Positions 7,748 to 17,845 of a stretch of 64,000 bases of DNA are shown in pieces (the stretch's first letter is position 1; every line of letters begins with the position of its first letter). A program made the translations under genes and the position numbers. The stretch spans positions 186,001 through 250,000 of the forward strand of contig JBGORM010000002.1 in assembly GCA_041538185.1 (NCBI GenBank), given 5' to 3'. The notes beneath the pieces are model-generated. The model saw only the letters and a program-made list of their open reading frames with translations. It had not been told where the DNA came from and did no database searches. Origin of the DNA: Melioribacteraceae bacterium 4301-Me (GTDB taxonomy: Bacteria; Bacteroidota; Ignavibacteria; Ignavibacteriales; Melioribacteraceae).

Positions 7748-8725
7748 TTGAGAGCAGTAATACCTGCAGCTGGCTTTGGTTCCAGATTAAAACCCCATAC
7801 TTATTCGCTTCCAAAAGTTTTATTAAATGTGGGTGGAAAGCCAATTATTTCTCACATACTTGATAAGCTTTTGGAAGAGAAAGTAAACAGTGCCACATTT
7901 GTAATCGGTTATTTAGGAGAACAAATAATTGATTACGTAAAAAAAAACTACCCCACCTTAAATGCTGATTTTGTAGAGCAAAAAGAACTGCTTGGCTTGG
8001 GTCATGCAATTTATTCTGCTAAAGAAACGTTAGGGAATGAAGAGGTTTTTATAATTCTTGGTGATACAATTTTTGATGTTGATCTTCATCCAGTTATTGA
8101 AAGAAAGGAAAATGCTTTAGGTGTTAAAGAGGTTGACAATCCAGAAAGATTTGGAGTAGCTGTATGTGAAAAAGGGAAAATTGTCAAGTTAATTGAAAAA
8201 CCAAAAGAAATGGTTTCTAAACTTGCATTGGTAGGTTTATACTACATCAAAAATACACCGCTGCTCATTGAATGCTTAGACGAATTAATAGAAAAAGGAA
8301 TAAAAACAAAAGATGAATATCAGCTTACAGATGCACTTCAGTTAATGATTGATAAAGGCGAAAAGTTAACTACATTTCATGTTGATGGATGGTACGATTG
8401 TGGTAAGCCGGAAACACTCCTTTCAACTAATCAATTTTTGTTAAGAAAAAATGGCACAAATAGAAGGCCCGAAAATGTAATAATTAGTAATCCAGTTTAC
8501 ATTGCAGAAGATGCTGAAGTGTTTAATTCAGTAATTGGACCTTTTACAACAATTGCATCGAACTGCCAAATTAATGAATCAATAATTAAAAATTCGATTG
8601 TTAGTTCTGGCGCAGTAGTCGAAAGAGCAATAATAGAAAATTCAATAATAGGGAGTGATGCGGTAGTTCGCGGCAACTTTAAAAGAATTAACGCAGGTGA
8701 TTCATCTGAAATTGAAATTCTTTAA
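7748..8725 (+). CDS. Sugar-1-phosphate nucleotidyltransferase
   Basis: 325 residues. The N-terminal ~225 residues are a nucleotidyltransferase domain with GFGSRLKPHTYSLPKVLLNVGGKPI at the start (Arg and Lys of the NTP-binding loop) and the metal-binding ILGDTIFD. The C-terminal ~85 residues carry hexapeptide-like repeats (VYIAEDAEVFNSVIGPFTTI) typical of a left-handed beta helix. It transfers NMP to a sugar 1-phosphate to give an activated sugar for glycan synthesis; the sugar and nucleotide cannot be read from the sequence. The start is TTG at 7748, which puts the GxGxRL motif at the usual place. metK follows after 18 bases. Confidence 0.88.
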   Translation: MRAVIPAAGFGSRLKPHTYSLPKVLLNVGGKPIISHILDKLLEEKVNSATFVIGYLGEQIIDYVKKNYPTLNADFVEQKELLGLGHAIYSAKETLGNEEVFIILGDTIFDVDLHPVIERKENALGVKEVDNPERFGVAVCEKGKIVKLIEKPKEMVSKLALVGLYYIKNTPLLIECLDELIEKGIKTKDEYQLTDALQLMIDKGEKLTTFHVDGWYDCGKPETLLSTNQFLLRKNGTNRRPENVIISNPVYIAEDAEVFNSVIGPFTTIASNCQINESIIKNSIVSSGAVVERAIIENSIIGSDAVVRGNFKRINAGDSSEIEIL

Positions 8726-8743
8726 CAGAGAGGAATATATACT

Positions 8744-9886
8744 ATGTCTTACTTATTTACTTCAGAGTCAGTCTCAGAAGGGCATCCAGATAAAGTTTGC
8801 GATGCAATTTCTGATGGTATACTTGATGAAATTTTTAGACAAGATCCAAATGCAAGAGTGGCTTGTGAAACTTTTGTTACAACAGGACTTGTAGTAGTTG
8901 GCGGTGAAATTTCAACAAGAGCTTATGTGGATGTTGAAAATGTTGTACGAAGAACAATTCGAGAAATTGGTTATACAAAAGCTGAATACAAATTTGATTC
9001 GGAATCCTGTGGTGTCTTGAATTCACTTCATGCACAATCACCCGATATTGCTATGGGTGTAGATAAAGGCGGTGCGGGAGATCAAGGCTTGATGTTTGGT
9101 TATGCGTGCGATCAAACTCCTGAGTTGATGCCTATGCCAATTATTTACGCGCACAAACTTGTTAAAAGATTGGCTGATGTTAGAAAAAACTTTCCAGATT
9201 TAATGCCTTACTTAAGACCAGATGCAAAATCACAAGTAACAATTGAATACGATGATAATAACGAACCTAAAAGGGTTGATACAATTGTCATTTCAACTCA
9301 ACACGACAGCGGAATCCCTCAAAAGAAAATTAAAGAAGATGTTATTAAATATATTGTTAAAGAAGTTATTCCAGAAAAATATTTAGATAAAAAAACAAAA
9401 TATTTTGTTAATCCTACTGGAAGATTTGAAATCGGCGGTCCACATGGCGATAGTGGTCTTACAGGCAGAAAAATAATAGTTGATACCTATGGTGGATGGG
9501 CACCTCATGGCGGTGGTTCATTCTCTGGTAAAGACCCTTCGAAAGTTGACAGAAGCGCTACTTATGCTGCCCGATATATTGCAAAAAATATTGTTGCAGC
9601 TAAACTCGCTAAAGAATGTCTTGTGCAAGTTGCATATGCTATTGGAGTCGTTCAGCCTGTATCTATTTTTGTTGATACTAAAGGAACAGGTGTTTTACCC
9701 GATAAAGAAATAGCAAAAATAATAAAGAAAGAAATAGACCTTTCACCTAAAGGAATTATTGATAAGTTAAAATTAAGAAGACCAATTTACCAAAAGACAT
9801 CAGCTTATGGGCATTTTGGACGAAACGATAAAGACTTTACATGGGAAAAGTTAGACCTAATAAAAACATTTCAAAAATATTTATAA
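8744..9886 (+). CDS. metK: S-adenosylmethionine synthetase
   Basis: Makes S-adenosylmethionine from methionine and ATP. 380 residues, normal for the family, with the N-terminal [17 protein letters not shown], the central [20 protein letters not shown] and the glycine-rich [32 protein letters not shown] precedes the ATG. It is followed after 44 bases by ahcY, so the two enzymes at either end of methyl-group use are made together. No SAM riboswitch is apparent upstream. Confidence 0.98.
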   Translation: MSYLFTSESVSEGHPDKVCDAISDGILDEIFRQDPNARVACETFVTTGLVVVGGEISTRAYVDVENVVRRTIREIGYTKAEYKFDSESCGVLNSLHAQSPDIAMGVDKGGAGDQGLMFGYACDQTPELMPMPIIYAHKLVKRLADVRKNFPDLMPYLRPDAKSQVTIEYDDNNEPKRVDTIVISTQHDSGIPQKKIKEDVIKYIVKEVIPEKYLDKKTKYFVNPTGRFEIGGPHGDSGLTGRKIIVDTYGGWAPHGGGSFSGKDPSKVDRSATYAARYIAKNIVAAKLAKECLVQVAYAIGVVQPVSIFVDTKGTGVLPDKEIAKIIKKEIDLSPKGIIDKLKLRRPIYQKTSAYGHFGRNDKDFTWEKLDLIKTFQKYL

Positions 9887-9930
9887 ACTGTTTTTAAACA
9901 AATTAATTATATAAGGAGAAGTTAACAATT

Positions 9931-11208
9931 ATGGATTATAAGAGCGGTAAATATAAAGTTAAAGATCTTTCATTAGCTTCGGAAGGGAGAAAAAAAATTG
10001 AATGGGCAGAATCGAGAATGCCAGTCTTAATGGCGTTAAGAGAGAAGTATTCCAAAACAAAACCATTAAAAGGATACAAAATTGCCGGCTGTCTTCATGT
10101 TACTAAAGAGACTGCTGTTTTAGTTGAAACTCTCAAAGCTGCTGGCGCCCAAGTTAGTTGGAGCGGATGCAATCCATTATCCACACAAGATGAAATTGCA
10201 GCGGCTCTTGCAAAAAATGGAATCGAAATTTATGCATGGCATGGCCAAAGTGTAAAAGAATTTTATTGGTCAATTGAAAGAACATTGGATATCAAACCAA
10301 ATCTAACACTTGATGACGGCGCTGATCTTATATTTACAATTCACAATAAGTTTCCACATCTTGCTAAAAATGTTATTGGCGGCACTGAAGAAACTACGAC
10401 TGGTGTGCATAGACTGAGAGCAATGGCAGAGGCAGGTAAACTACTCTACCCAGTAATTGCTGTTAATGATGCTGAAACTAAATGGGACTTTGACAATGTT
10501 TATGGTACTGGACAATCTTCAATTGATGGAATACTAAGGGCTACCTCTGTTTTGTTGGCTGGCAAAAATTTTGTTGTTGCAGGATATGGTCATTGCGGCA
10601 AAGGTTGTGCAATGCGTGCAGCAGGGCTCGGCGCTAATGTAATTGTTACTGAAGTTAAACCTACTGCGGCTTTAAAAGCTGCTTTGGATGGATTTAGGGT
10701 TATGACTATGGATGAAGCAGCTAAAATTGGAGATATTTTTATTACAGCCACTGGTGTAAAAGATGTTATAGTGGAAAGGCATTTCAAAAAAATGAAAGAT
10801 GGTGCAATTGTATGTAATACCGGTCATTACGATTGCGAAATTAATATACCGCAATTAGAAAAATTGAGTAAAGGCAAAAGAACTGTGAGAGCAAACAACG
10901 AGGAATATACATTAAAAGATGGAAGAAAAATTTATTTGCTAGCTAAAGGCAGACTGGTAAACCTCGCTGCTGCCGAAGGACATCCTTCTGAAGTTATGGA
11001 TATGTCTTTTGCTAATCAGTTTATGTCACAGCTTAGACTGATAAATTATGATAAACATGGTATACTTCTTAATCCAGAAGTAATTGAAATTCCTGAAGAG
11101 CAAGATCAAGAAATTGCAAGGATAAAACTGCAAACTATGAGTTATACTATTGATAAGCTTACAAAAGAGCAACTAGCTTACATTAAAGATTATAGTGCAG
11201 GGACTTGA
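9931..11208 (+). CDS. ahcY: Adenosylhomocysteinase
   Basis: Hydrolyses S-adenosylhomocysteine to adenosine and homocysteine, removing the inhibitor of methyltransferases. 425 residues, the short form lacking the ~40-residue insert of many bacterial and eukaryotic enzymes. Seen: the substrate-binding N-terminal half with CLHVTKETAVLVETL and WSGCNPLSTQDE, the NAD-binding GYGHCGKGCAMRAAGLGA, and the C-terminal LAAAEGHPSEVMDMSFANQ. AAGGAGAAG lies upstream of the ATG. Last gene of the nucleotidyltransferase-metK-ahcY run. Confidence 0.98.
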   Translation: MDYKSGKYKVKDLSLASEGRKKIEWAESRMPVLMALREKYSKTKPLKGYKIAGCLHVTKETAVLVETLKAAGAQVSWSGCNPLSTQDEIAAALAKNGIEIYAWHGQSVKEFYWSIERTLDIKPNLTLDDGADLIFTIHNKFPHLAKNVIGGTEETTTGVHRLRAMAEAGKLLYPVIAVNDAETKWDFDNVYGTGQSSIDGILRATSVLLAGKNFVVAGYGHCGKGCAMRAAGLGANVIVTEVKPTAALKAALDGFRVMTMDEAAKIGDIFITATGVKDVIVERHFKKMKDGAIVCNTGHYDCEINIPQLEKLSKGKRTVRANNEEYTLKDGRKIYLLAKGRLVNLAAAEGHPSEVMDMSFANQFMSQLRLINYDKHGILLNPEVIEIPEEQDQEIARIKLQTMSYTIDKLTKEQLAYIKDYSAGT

Positions 11209-11254
11209 TTAGTACTTGTTAATTTATTTTGCTCTCCTTTTTTATGTTTAATTG

Positions 11255-11300
11255 GTCGAGAAAATTTCGTCAGAGTTTTCCATAACTCTGACGACTCGAC
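11255..11300. terminator. Nested hairpin downstream of ahcY
   Basis: GTCAGAGTT (11269-11277) pairs perfectly with AACTCTGAC (11284-11292) around a six-base loop, and an outer pair GTCGAG (11255-11260)/CTCGAC (11295-11300) flanks it. There is no T-run after it, so it may be an RNA-end stabiliser or a non-canonical terminator. Confidence 0.5.
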
Positions 11301-11463
11301 GCTTCAACTATTTAACCCCCATTTTCCATACAGTCATAGGCTAAAGTTTGTAGAAGATAAGCAGTGTTGAAGAATCGCATAAAACCAAATGAGGCTAAAA
11401 TCTGTTAGTAGAAGTGTGATTTGATAAAACCTTTGAAATCAAAAGAGAAGGCATAAGGTAATA

Positions 11464-11537
11464 AGGTATAGTTTTTTGGTTTAGTCAGAGTTACTAAGGT
11501 TTAGAAGAAAAAGATAAGCTCAAAAAACCTTATACCT
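11464..11537. repeat. Inverted repeat with ~16-base arms
   Basis: AGGTATAGTTTTTTGG (11464-11479) is nearly complementary to CAAAAAACCTTATACCT (11521-11537), separated by about 41 bases. It lies between convergent genes, and its role is unknown. Confidence 0.45.
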
Positions 11538-11684
11538 AAATTTAACTCGTTTTAGTCAAAGGCTGATGAGCCTAAAAAAATAACAACGCTATTAAATATT
11601 GATTTCCGACAAAAAATTCATTTCTTTTTTTTGGATTAAAGTTATCGGTTCATCAGTAAAGGCAGAGATTTGGAATATCATTTT

Positions 11685-14600
11685 TCACATCTCTCTATTA
11701 TTAAATACATTGATAATATTTTTACAGAATTCTATCAAGAAACTTAATATATCTTCTGGTGAATCCTTATCATTATCCATTTCTAATTTTAAATTTTTGT
11801 CGTTTTGAACAAATTTAATTTTGTGAGAATACTTTTCGTTTAAGAAAGAAAGGAATGAAGTAAATTTGTTTTCGTAAAAATCTTCTCGCTCAGCTTTGGG
11901 CAGATAAATAATAATTTTGTTTTTTTGAATGACGATTCTTTCAAACAAAGCGAAAGAGGCATAATATCTCAATATTGCAGCTGCAAGAAGCCTTTCGACT
12001 GTAACTGGCAGTTTGCCGAATCTGTCTTCCATTTCCTCTCTAATTTCATCTGCCTCTTCAATTTTAATCATTGAAAACATTGCTGTGTAAAAACTCAACC
12101 GGTCTGCTTGGTCGGACATATATTGCTTTGGAATACCTATTTCAAAGTAAGTATCAATTGTAGGCTGTGACCTTTCTTGCTGCTTGGGTAAATCTTTAAA
12201 TACCTCACTAAATTCATTTTGCTTTAGTTCTTCTACTGCCTCGTCTACCAATTTCATATACATATCAAAACCCACCGTATCAATAAAGCCGCTTTGTTCA
12301 GTACCAAGTAAATTTCCCGCACCTCTTATTTCAAGATCTCTCATAGCAATATTAAAACCTTCTCCAAGTTCAGTATACTCTTCAATAGCCAACAGTCGTT
12401 TAAATGCTTTTTTATTAATTGAATTTAACGAGGGTACTAATAAATAAGCATAAGCTTGTTTATCCGATCTGCCAACTCTACCGCGCAATTGATGAAGTTC
12501 AGCAAGTCCAAATCTGTCGGCACGGTTGATTATAATTGTATTTACATTTGGGATATCGAGACCTGATTCGATAATTTTAGTGGAAATTAAAACATCGTAT
12601 TTCCTGTTCAAAAAATCGTATATAACATTTTCAAGTTGTGATGCTTTCATTTGACCATGTGCCACTGCAAAACTAACTTGAGGCATATTTTTCTGAAGAT
12701 ACGAAGCTATTTTTTCAATTGACTGAATTCTGTCGTGTACAAAATATACCTGTCCTCCTCTATATAGCTCATTCATTATCCATTGACGTATTTTATTTAT
12801 ATCGAAAGTATCAACTTTAGTATAAATTGGTTGTCTGTTCGGCGGAGGTGTGCCAATTATTGAAAGGTCCCTCGCACCAAGTAAGGAAAGATTAAGTGTA
12901 CGAGGTATTGGTGTGGCAGTTAAAGTAAGAGTATCAACATTAGCTTTTAGCGAGCGCAATTTTTCTTTGTGCATCACGCCAAATCGATGCTCCTCATCGA
13001 TAATTAAAAGTCCTAAATCCTTAAAAACAACATCTTTGGACAATAAACGATGTGTCCCAATAATTAAATCAATCTCACCCTTTTGTAGTTTTTCTAAAAT
13101 TTCTTTCTGTTTTGTTTTGTTCTGAAATCTTGAAATTACCTCTACTTTTACAGGGTATTGAGATAAACGAGTTTTAAAAGTGTTGTAGTGTTGTTCTGCC
13201 AATATGGTGGTAGGGACTAATAGAGCAACTTGTTTACCGTCATTAATTGCTTTGAAGGAAGCACGGACAGCAATTTCCGTTTTTCCGAAGCCAACGTCCC
13301 CGCATACTAATCTGTCCATTGGGTTTTCACTTTCCATATCAGCTTTAACTTCTTCGGTAACTTTAACTTGGTCGGGTGTATCTTCATAAAAAAAAGACGC
13401 TTCCAATTCTTTCTGCCAAATAGAGTCGGCACTAAAGGCAAAACCCTTTGCAGCTTTTCTCTTTGCATAAAGTGTTATCAATTGACGGGCAGCTTCTTTG
13501 ATTTTTGTTTTTACTTTACTTTTAGTGTTTTTCCATTCATTGCTGCCTAAAACTGAAAGCTTAGGTTGAACATTTTCTTTTGAAGAAAACTTTTTTACTA
13601 ATGAGAAGTAATTTAAATTAACGTAAACAACCCCGCCTTCGGCATATAAAATTTTTATAGATTCCTGCTCAATATCTCCTATTTTGATTGTCTCCAGCCC
13701 TGCATATTTACCGATACCAAAGTTTTCATGAACAACAAAGTCACCCTTTTTAATCGAAGCAAAATCTAATTTTGATTTACTGCGTAAATTTTTGGGGAGT
13801 AATCTTGTTCTATATGGTTTATTAAAAATTTGATAATCGGAAAGAAAAATTAAATTATCATTTCTCGAAATAAATCCACTCTTAAGCGGTATTACAAATA
13901 GTTTTAATTTGCCATTATCAAGCAGTTCGGCAAGTTCTTCCTTATAATCGTATAGCAGTTCATAAAGCCTTTTGTGTTGGAGTTCATTTTCAACAGAGAT
14001 AAAAATTTCATAGCCTTTTTTTGTGTTTTCTAAGATAAAGTTGAAAAGTATTTCTAAGTTAGAACTAAATGGGGGAATCTCAGCTAAGTTTAATTCTAAT
14101 CTCTCTAAGTGTTGTTGAATTGGTTCTTCGAGAACCCAAAAAGCTTTTTTTCCAAATAAATAATCTAAAGGATTGTTCGTAAGAGCGCCATTTTTGTTGT
14201 TATTTTCCTGTTCATGACTGGCTTTTTGAGTATCGTTAATATCGGAAAACAATTCTTTTCTAAGATCTTCATCTAAATTCTCGTGCAATACTTCTGCGGG
14301 ACTTTCGGTGCTTTTATTAAATAAATTATTAAGACTTACATAAGAAGCAAATACAATTGTTTCGGTCAAGTATTCAAAAATATCCCCGTAAACATTTTCT
14401 GTACCATTTATCAATGGTGAAAGAGTAACTTCTGAAAGTTTGTCAGTTGATCTTTGAGTTTCCGGGTCAAAATGACGAATCGATTCGATAAAATCCCCGT
14501 CAAATTCAAGTCTGCTAGGTTGTTTTTCGCTAAAGGACCAAAAATCAATTATAGAACCGCGTACAGCATAATCGCCCGGGTTTTCAACAAATTTCTCATT

Positions 14601-15068
14601 GGAATAATTTATCAAACTTAAGTACTCGATTAGTTCATCATAACTTAAATTACTGCCCAGATGAATTTTAGTTATATTTTTTTCTAAACTATTTTTTGAC
14701 GGCAATACTACATTAAGAAGTTCGTAGATTGAAATCACTAATTTCTTTTCTTGGAAACTAAGCTGTGTTAATTTCTCTTGCATTGCTTCTGGAGATAAAT
14801 CATCAATTGATACAATATAATTTTCTAATCCAAGCACCGATAACTCAACTTTAACTTCGTTTATTTCTTGGATTGTATCACACAAAACCAAAACAGAAAG
14901 TGAATTTGAATTTTCGTTTTCAATAAATTGTTTTAACAGTAAAGCCTTTGATGAACCTATAAGATTTGAAATATATAATTGACCGGGATAAACTTTGGTT
15001 GAGCTAATTTTCTTAGCACATTCAGTTAATTTTGTAAGTTTTTTGTAAAAATAATCTTGAACGTCCAT
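11685..15068 (-). CDS. mfd: Transcription-repair coupling factor
   Basis: A DNA translocase that removes stalled RNA polymerase from lesions and recruits UvrA. 1127 residues, normal length. Seen in order: the UvrB-like N-terminal region, the RNA-polymerase-interacting CarD-like domain (KKGDFVVHENFGIGKYAG), the helicase core with Walker A GDVGFGKTE and DEEH box, the TATPIPRTL motif, the second RecA domain with RGRVGRSD and the TRG motif region, and the C-terminal TRCF domain. ATG start at 15068; no clear Shine-Dalgarno. It is divergent from the Lon-family gene. Confidence 0.98.
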   Translation of the reverse strand: MDVQDYFYKKLTKLTECAKKISSTKVYPGQLYISNLIGSSKALLLKQFIENENSNSLSVLVLCDTIQEINEVKVELSVLGLENYIVSIDDLSPEAMQEKLTQLSFQEKKLVISIYELLNVVLPSKNSLEKNITKIHLGSNLSYDELIEYLSLINYSNEKFVENPGDYAVRGSIIDFWSFSEKQPSRLEFDGDFIESIRHFDPETQRSTDKLSEVTLSPLINGTENVYGDIFEYLTETIVFASYVSLNNLFNKSTESPAEVLHENLDEDLRKELFSDINDTQKASHEQENNNKNGALTNNPLDYLFGKKAFWVLEEPIQQHLERLELNLAEIPPFSSNLEILFNFILENTKKGYEIFISVENELQHKRLYELLYDYKEELAELLDNGKLKLFVIPLKSGFISRNDNLIFLSDYQIFNKPYRTRLLPKNLRSKSKLDFASIKKGDFVVHENFGIGKYAGLETIKIGDIEQESIKILYAEGGVVYVNLNYFSLVKKFSSKENVQPKLSVLGSNEWKNTKSKVKTKIKEAARQLITLYAKRKAAKGFAFSADSIWQKELEASFFYEDTPDQVKVTEEVKADMESENPMDRLVCGDVGFGKTEIAVRASFKAINDGKQVALLVPTTILAEQHYNTFKTRLSQYPVKVEVISRFQNKTKQKEILEKLQKGEIDLIIGTHRLLSKDVVFKDLGLLIIDEEHRFGVMHKEKLRSLKANVDTLTLTATPIPRTLNLSLLGARDLSIIGTPPPNRQPIYTKVDTFDINKIRQWIMNELYRGGQVYFVHDRIQSIEKIASYLQKNMPQVSFAVAHGQMKASQLENVIYDFLNRKYDVLISTKIIESGLDIPNVNTIIINRADRFGLAELHQLRGRVGRSDKQAYAYLLVPSLNSINKKAFKRLLAIEEYTELGEGFNIAMRDLEIRGAGNLLGTEQSGFIDTVGFDMYMKLVDEAVEELKQNEFSEVFKDLPKQQERSQPTIDTYFEIGIPKQYMSDQADRLSFYTAMFSMIKIEEADEIREEMEDRFGKLPVTVERLLAAAILRYYASFALFERIVIQKNKIIIYLPKAEREDFYENKFTSFLSFLNEKYSHKIKFVQNDKNLKLEMDNDKDSPEDILSFLIEFCKNIINVFNNREM

Positions 15069-15373
15069 CTAACGCTTTTCTAATTTTTAAAATACATACA
15101 CCTTCCTCTGAAGTATCAAATCAGATAGAGGAATAAATTTGTAATCACAAATTTACTTCGTTGCATGTTAAAATTCTTATAATCATAAAAATTCATCGAG
15201 GATGAATTTTTTGTACATAATACATAATTAGGATTAACTCTTACAAGCTAATTTTGAATTAAATATTTCTTACAAATTATTATGACCTAATAACAGACTT
15301 ATTTAAGATTAGTACACCTTTCTTAATTTTATTTTATTTTAGTAAAAGAGAAAACACCATTAAAGGTAAAATT
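15069..15373. promoter_or_regulatory. Divergent promoter region with two perfect palindromes
   Basis: 305 bases between minus-strand mfd and the plus-strand Lon-family gene. TAAATTTGT (15134-15142) pairs with ACAAATTTA (15147-15155), and AAAAATTCATC (15187-15197) pairs with GATGAATTTTT (15201-15211) around GAG with a T-run to 15212. With no plus-strand gene upstream, the second hairpin could be an attenuator or a regulator site rather than a terminator. Confidence 0.45.
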
Positions 15374-17845
15374 ATGGCATTGATAAAAGCTCAACAACCA
15401 AAAGAACTAAATCCAGATGAATTGAAGTGGAGTTGTGACCCAAACCAATTCGAATTTGAGACGACAACTCATTTAAAGCCAATTGAAGGTATAGTAGGGC
15501 AGGAGCGGGCACTTAAGGCGCTTAAACTTGGTGTGGAACTAAGAAGCCAGGGTTATAATATTTTTGTAACAGGCTTATCTGGTACAGGCAAATTAACTAC
15601 AATTAAAAAAGTATTAGAATCAATTAGTCCCGATTGTTCACAATTAAAGGATTACGCATACGTAAATAATTTTGGTAATACAGATCGTCCAATTTTACTG
15701 GAATTCAGTGCCGGCCAAGCAGTTGCTTTTAAAAATGAATTATCCAAAGCAATAAAATTTCTTCAAGAAAAAATTCCTCAGGTTCTTTCTACAAATCCTT
15801 TTTTATCGAAAAAGAAAAAATTGCTTAGTGATTTTGGTGAGCAGCAGCAATCAATAATGAGTAAATTTGAAGAGAGACTGCAAAACGATAATTTCACACT
15901 TGGACAAGTAAAAATAGGCGAACTTGCGCGGCCGGAAATTTTAGCAGTGGTAGACAATCAGCCATATTTCATCCAGCAGTTAGATGAACTAATAAAAAGC
16001 GAAAAAATAACTAAAGAACAAGCTTCTCAAATAACAAAAAAATACGCTTCCTACCAAGAAGAACTCGCAAAAGTGTTTAAGGAAAGTTTAAGACTCAGTA
16101 GAGAATTTCAAGAAAAACTGCTTCATATGGAAAAAGATTATGTTTCTGAGCTTGTTTCTGTGACTATTGGAGAACTAAAAAAGAAGTTCGAAATTCAGAA
16201 GGTACATCAATGGCTGGATGAAGTAAGTAAAAACATTCTTGATAACTTGGATGTGTTCAAAGGAACAAAACCCGCATCAGAAGAAACACCAGAAGGAGTA
16301 GTAGTTGATTACTTAAAAGAATATGAGGTCAACATAATATTGGATAATTCTAATGTAAAAGAATGCCCGGTTGTTATTGAAACTTCGCCAACGTACAATA
16401 ATTTGTTTGGTACAATAGAAAAATACTCTGATGGAAAAGGCGGTTGGTATGCAGACTTTACAAAAATTAAAGCAGGCTCTTTATTGCATGCAAACGGCGG
16501 TTACCTCGTTATTAACGCAATGGACGCATTTAGCGAATTAGGTGTATGGAAAACATTAAAACGAGTTTTGCTTTATGGCAAATATGAAATTCAAGATATG
16601 TCAAATTACTTTCAATTCTCGCCCAGTATATTAAAACCCGAGCCAATTTACGTCGATACAAAAGTTATAATGGTAGGCAACAATTACATTTACAATTTAC
16701 TTTCGGCTTACGAAGACGATTTTAATAAAATCTTCAAAATAAAAGCTGATTTTGATTATGAAATGAAAAGAACACCTGAGGCGCTGAATGAATATGCGAG
16801 ATTAGTAAAAAAACTAATTGAAACCGAGGGTCATCTTGAATTTGATAAATCTGCAATTGCACGAATTGCTGAATATGGTGCAAGACATGCCGGCGAAAAA
16901 AATAAACTTACAACCCGCTTTGCTTACATAGCAGATTTAGCAAGAGAAGCTTGTTTTTGGGCAAAAGATAATGGAGATAAAATTGTTAACGCCTATCATG
17001 TTGAACAAGCTTACAATGCCGGTAGAGAAAGACATGCTCTATATGAATCTAAAATTAACGAAATGATTAATGTCGGTACTATATTGATTGATACTCAAGG
17101 TTCAAAAGTGGGTACAATTAATGGATTGGCAGTTTATGAAAGCGGGCATTATGCATTTGGTAAACCTACCCGAATTACTGCTTCGGTCTCTTTGGGCAAT
17201 GGAAATATAATTAATGTTGAACGCGAGGCTGGACTCAGCGGAAATACTCACAACAAAGGTGTTTTAATAATTTCAGGTTATTTTAAGGAAACCTTTGGGA
17301 AAAACATTCCTCTTTCTTTCAATGCTAGTTTAGTTTTTGAACAAGGTTACGGCTTGGTTGATGGCGACAGTGCTTCTATAACAGAAATTTGTGCTTTGCT
17401 TTCTGCTATTTCGGGTATTCCAATAAAACAAAATTATGCTATTACTGGCTCTATTAATCAAAAAGGTGATATTCAGCCCATTGGTGGTGTCAATGAAAAA
17501 ATTGAAGGTTTTTTTGACATTTGCAAGCTGCGCGGTCTTGATGGTTCTCATGGTGTTATAATTCCTTATCAAAACATAAAAGACTTAATGCTGAAGAGCG
17601 AAGTAGTAGAGGCTGTAAATAATAAGAAATTTCATATCTATGCAGTATCGAAAGTGGAAGAAGCCATTGAGATACTAACCGGAGTTAAAGCTGGAAAGTT
17701 ATTGAAAGGCGGAAGTTATGAGAAAAATACAGTCTTTGGAGAGGTTGAAAGAGCATTGATAGAAATGAAAAAGAAAAGTAAATCGGAACCAACAAAAAGT
17801 ACAGGTAAATCCAAACCAAAAAGAAAGACCAAAAAGAAAAGATGA
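15374..17845 (+). CDS. Lon-family ATP-dependent protease (LonB/YcbZ-like)
   Basis: 823 residues. N-terminal ATPase part with Walker A GLSGTGK (Lys73), interrupted by a ~200-residue helical insert as in Lon-related proteases of the AAA_32 type, then the Lon proteolytic domain. Catalytic Ser666 (GDSAS) and Lys709 (GGVNEKIEG) are 43 residues apart, as in canonical Lon. The last ~30 residues are a Lys-rich tail, possibly for nucleic acid or acidic-surface binding. It degrades misfolded or regulatory proteins; targets unknown. No membrane segment is seen, unlike archaeal LonB. AAAGGT precedes the ATG. Its stop overlaps the pyk start by ATGA. Confidence 0.92.
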   Translation: MALIKAQQPKELNPDELKWSCDPNQFEFETTTHLKPIEGIVGQERALKALKLGVELRSQGYNIFVTGLSGTGKLTTIKKVLESISPDCSQLKDYAYVNNFGNTDRPILLEFSAGQAVAFKNELSKAIKFLQEKIPQVLSTNPFLSKKKKLLSDFGEQQQSIMSKFEERLQNDNFTLGQVKIGELARPEILAVVDNQPYFIQQLDELIKSEKITKEQASQITKKYASYQEELAKVFKESLRLSREFQEKLLHMEKDYVSELVSVTIGELKKKFEIQKVHQWLDEVSKNILDNLDVFKGTKPASEETPEGVVVDYLKEYEVNIILDNSNVKECPVVIETSPTYNNLFGTIEKYSDGKGGWYADFTKIKAGSLLHANGGYLVINAMDAFSELGVWKTLKRVLLYGKYEIQDMSNYFQFSPSILKPEPIYVDTKVIMVGNNYIYNLLSAYEDDFNKIFKIKADFDYEMKRTPEALNEYARLVKKLIETEGHLEFDKSAIARIAEYGARHAGEKNKLTTRFAYIADLAREACFWAKDNGDKIVNAYHVEQAYNAGRERHALYESKINEMINVGTILIDTQGSKVGTINGLAVYESGHYAFGKPTRITASVSLGNGNIINVEREAGLSGNTHNKGVLIISGYFKETFGKNIPLSFNASLVFEQGYGLVDGDSASITEICALLSAISGIPIKQNYAITGSINQKGDIQPIGGVNEKIEGFFDICKLRGLDGSHGVIIPYQNIKDLMLKSEVVEAVNNKKFHIYAVSKVEEAIEILTGVKAGKLLKGGSYEKNTVFGEVERALIEMKKKSKSEPTKSTGKSKPKRKTKKKR

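Larger units (their letters stand above)
11209..11684. other. Gap with two large inverted repeats, no gene seen
   Basis: 476 bases between convergent ahcY and mfd. It contains a nested hairpin at 11255-11300 and a longer inverted repeat at 11464-11537, plus a small AGGCT-GATG-AGCCT hairpin near 11560. A plus-strand frame of about 69 codons starting near 11599 runs into mfd and shows no protein-like features. Confidence 0.5.

Noticed and set aside
9480..9713. 77-codon frame inside metK
   Set aside because: Entirely within a conserved enzyme gene in another frame; the real frame explains the sequence.
11599..11808. Plus-strand frame of 69 codons after the ahcY gap
   Set aside because: It runs into the 3' end of mfd in the opposite strand, has no binding site, and its product has no domain-like character.
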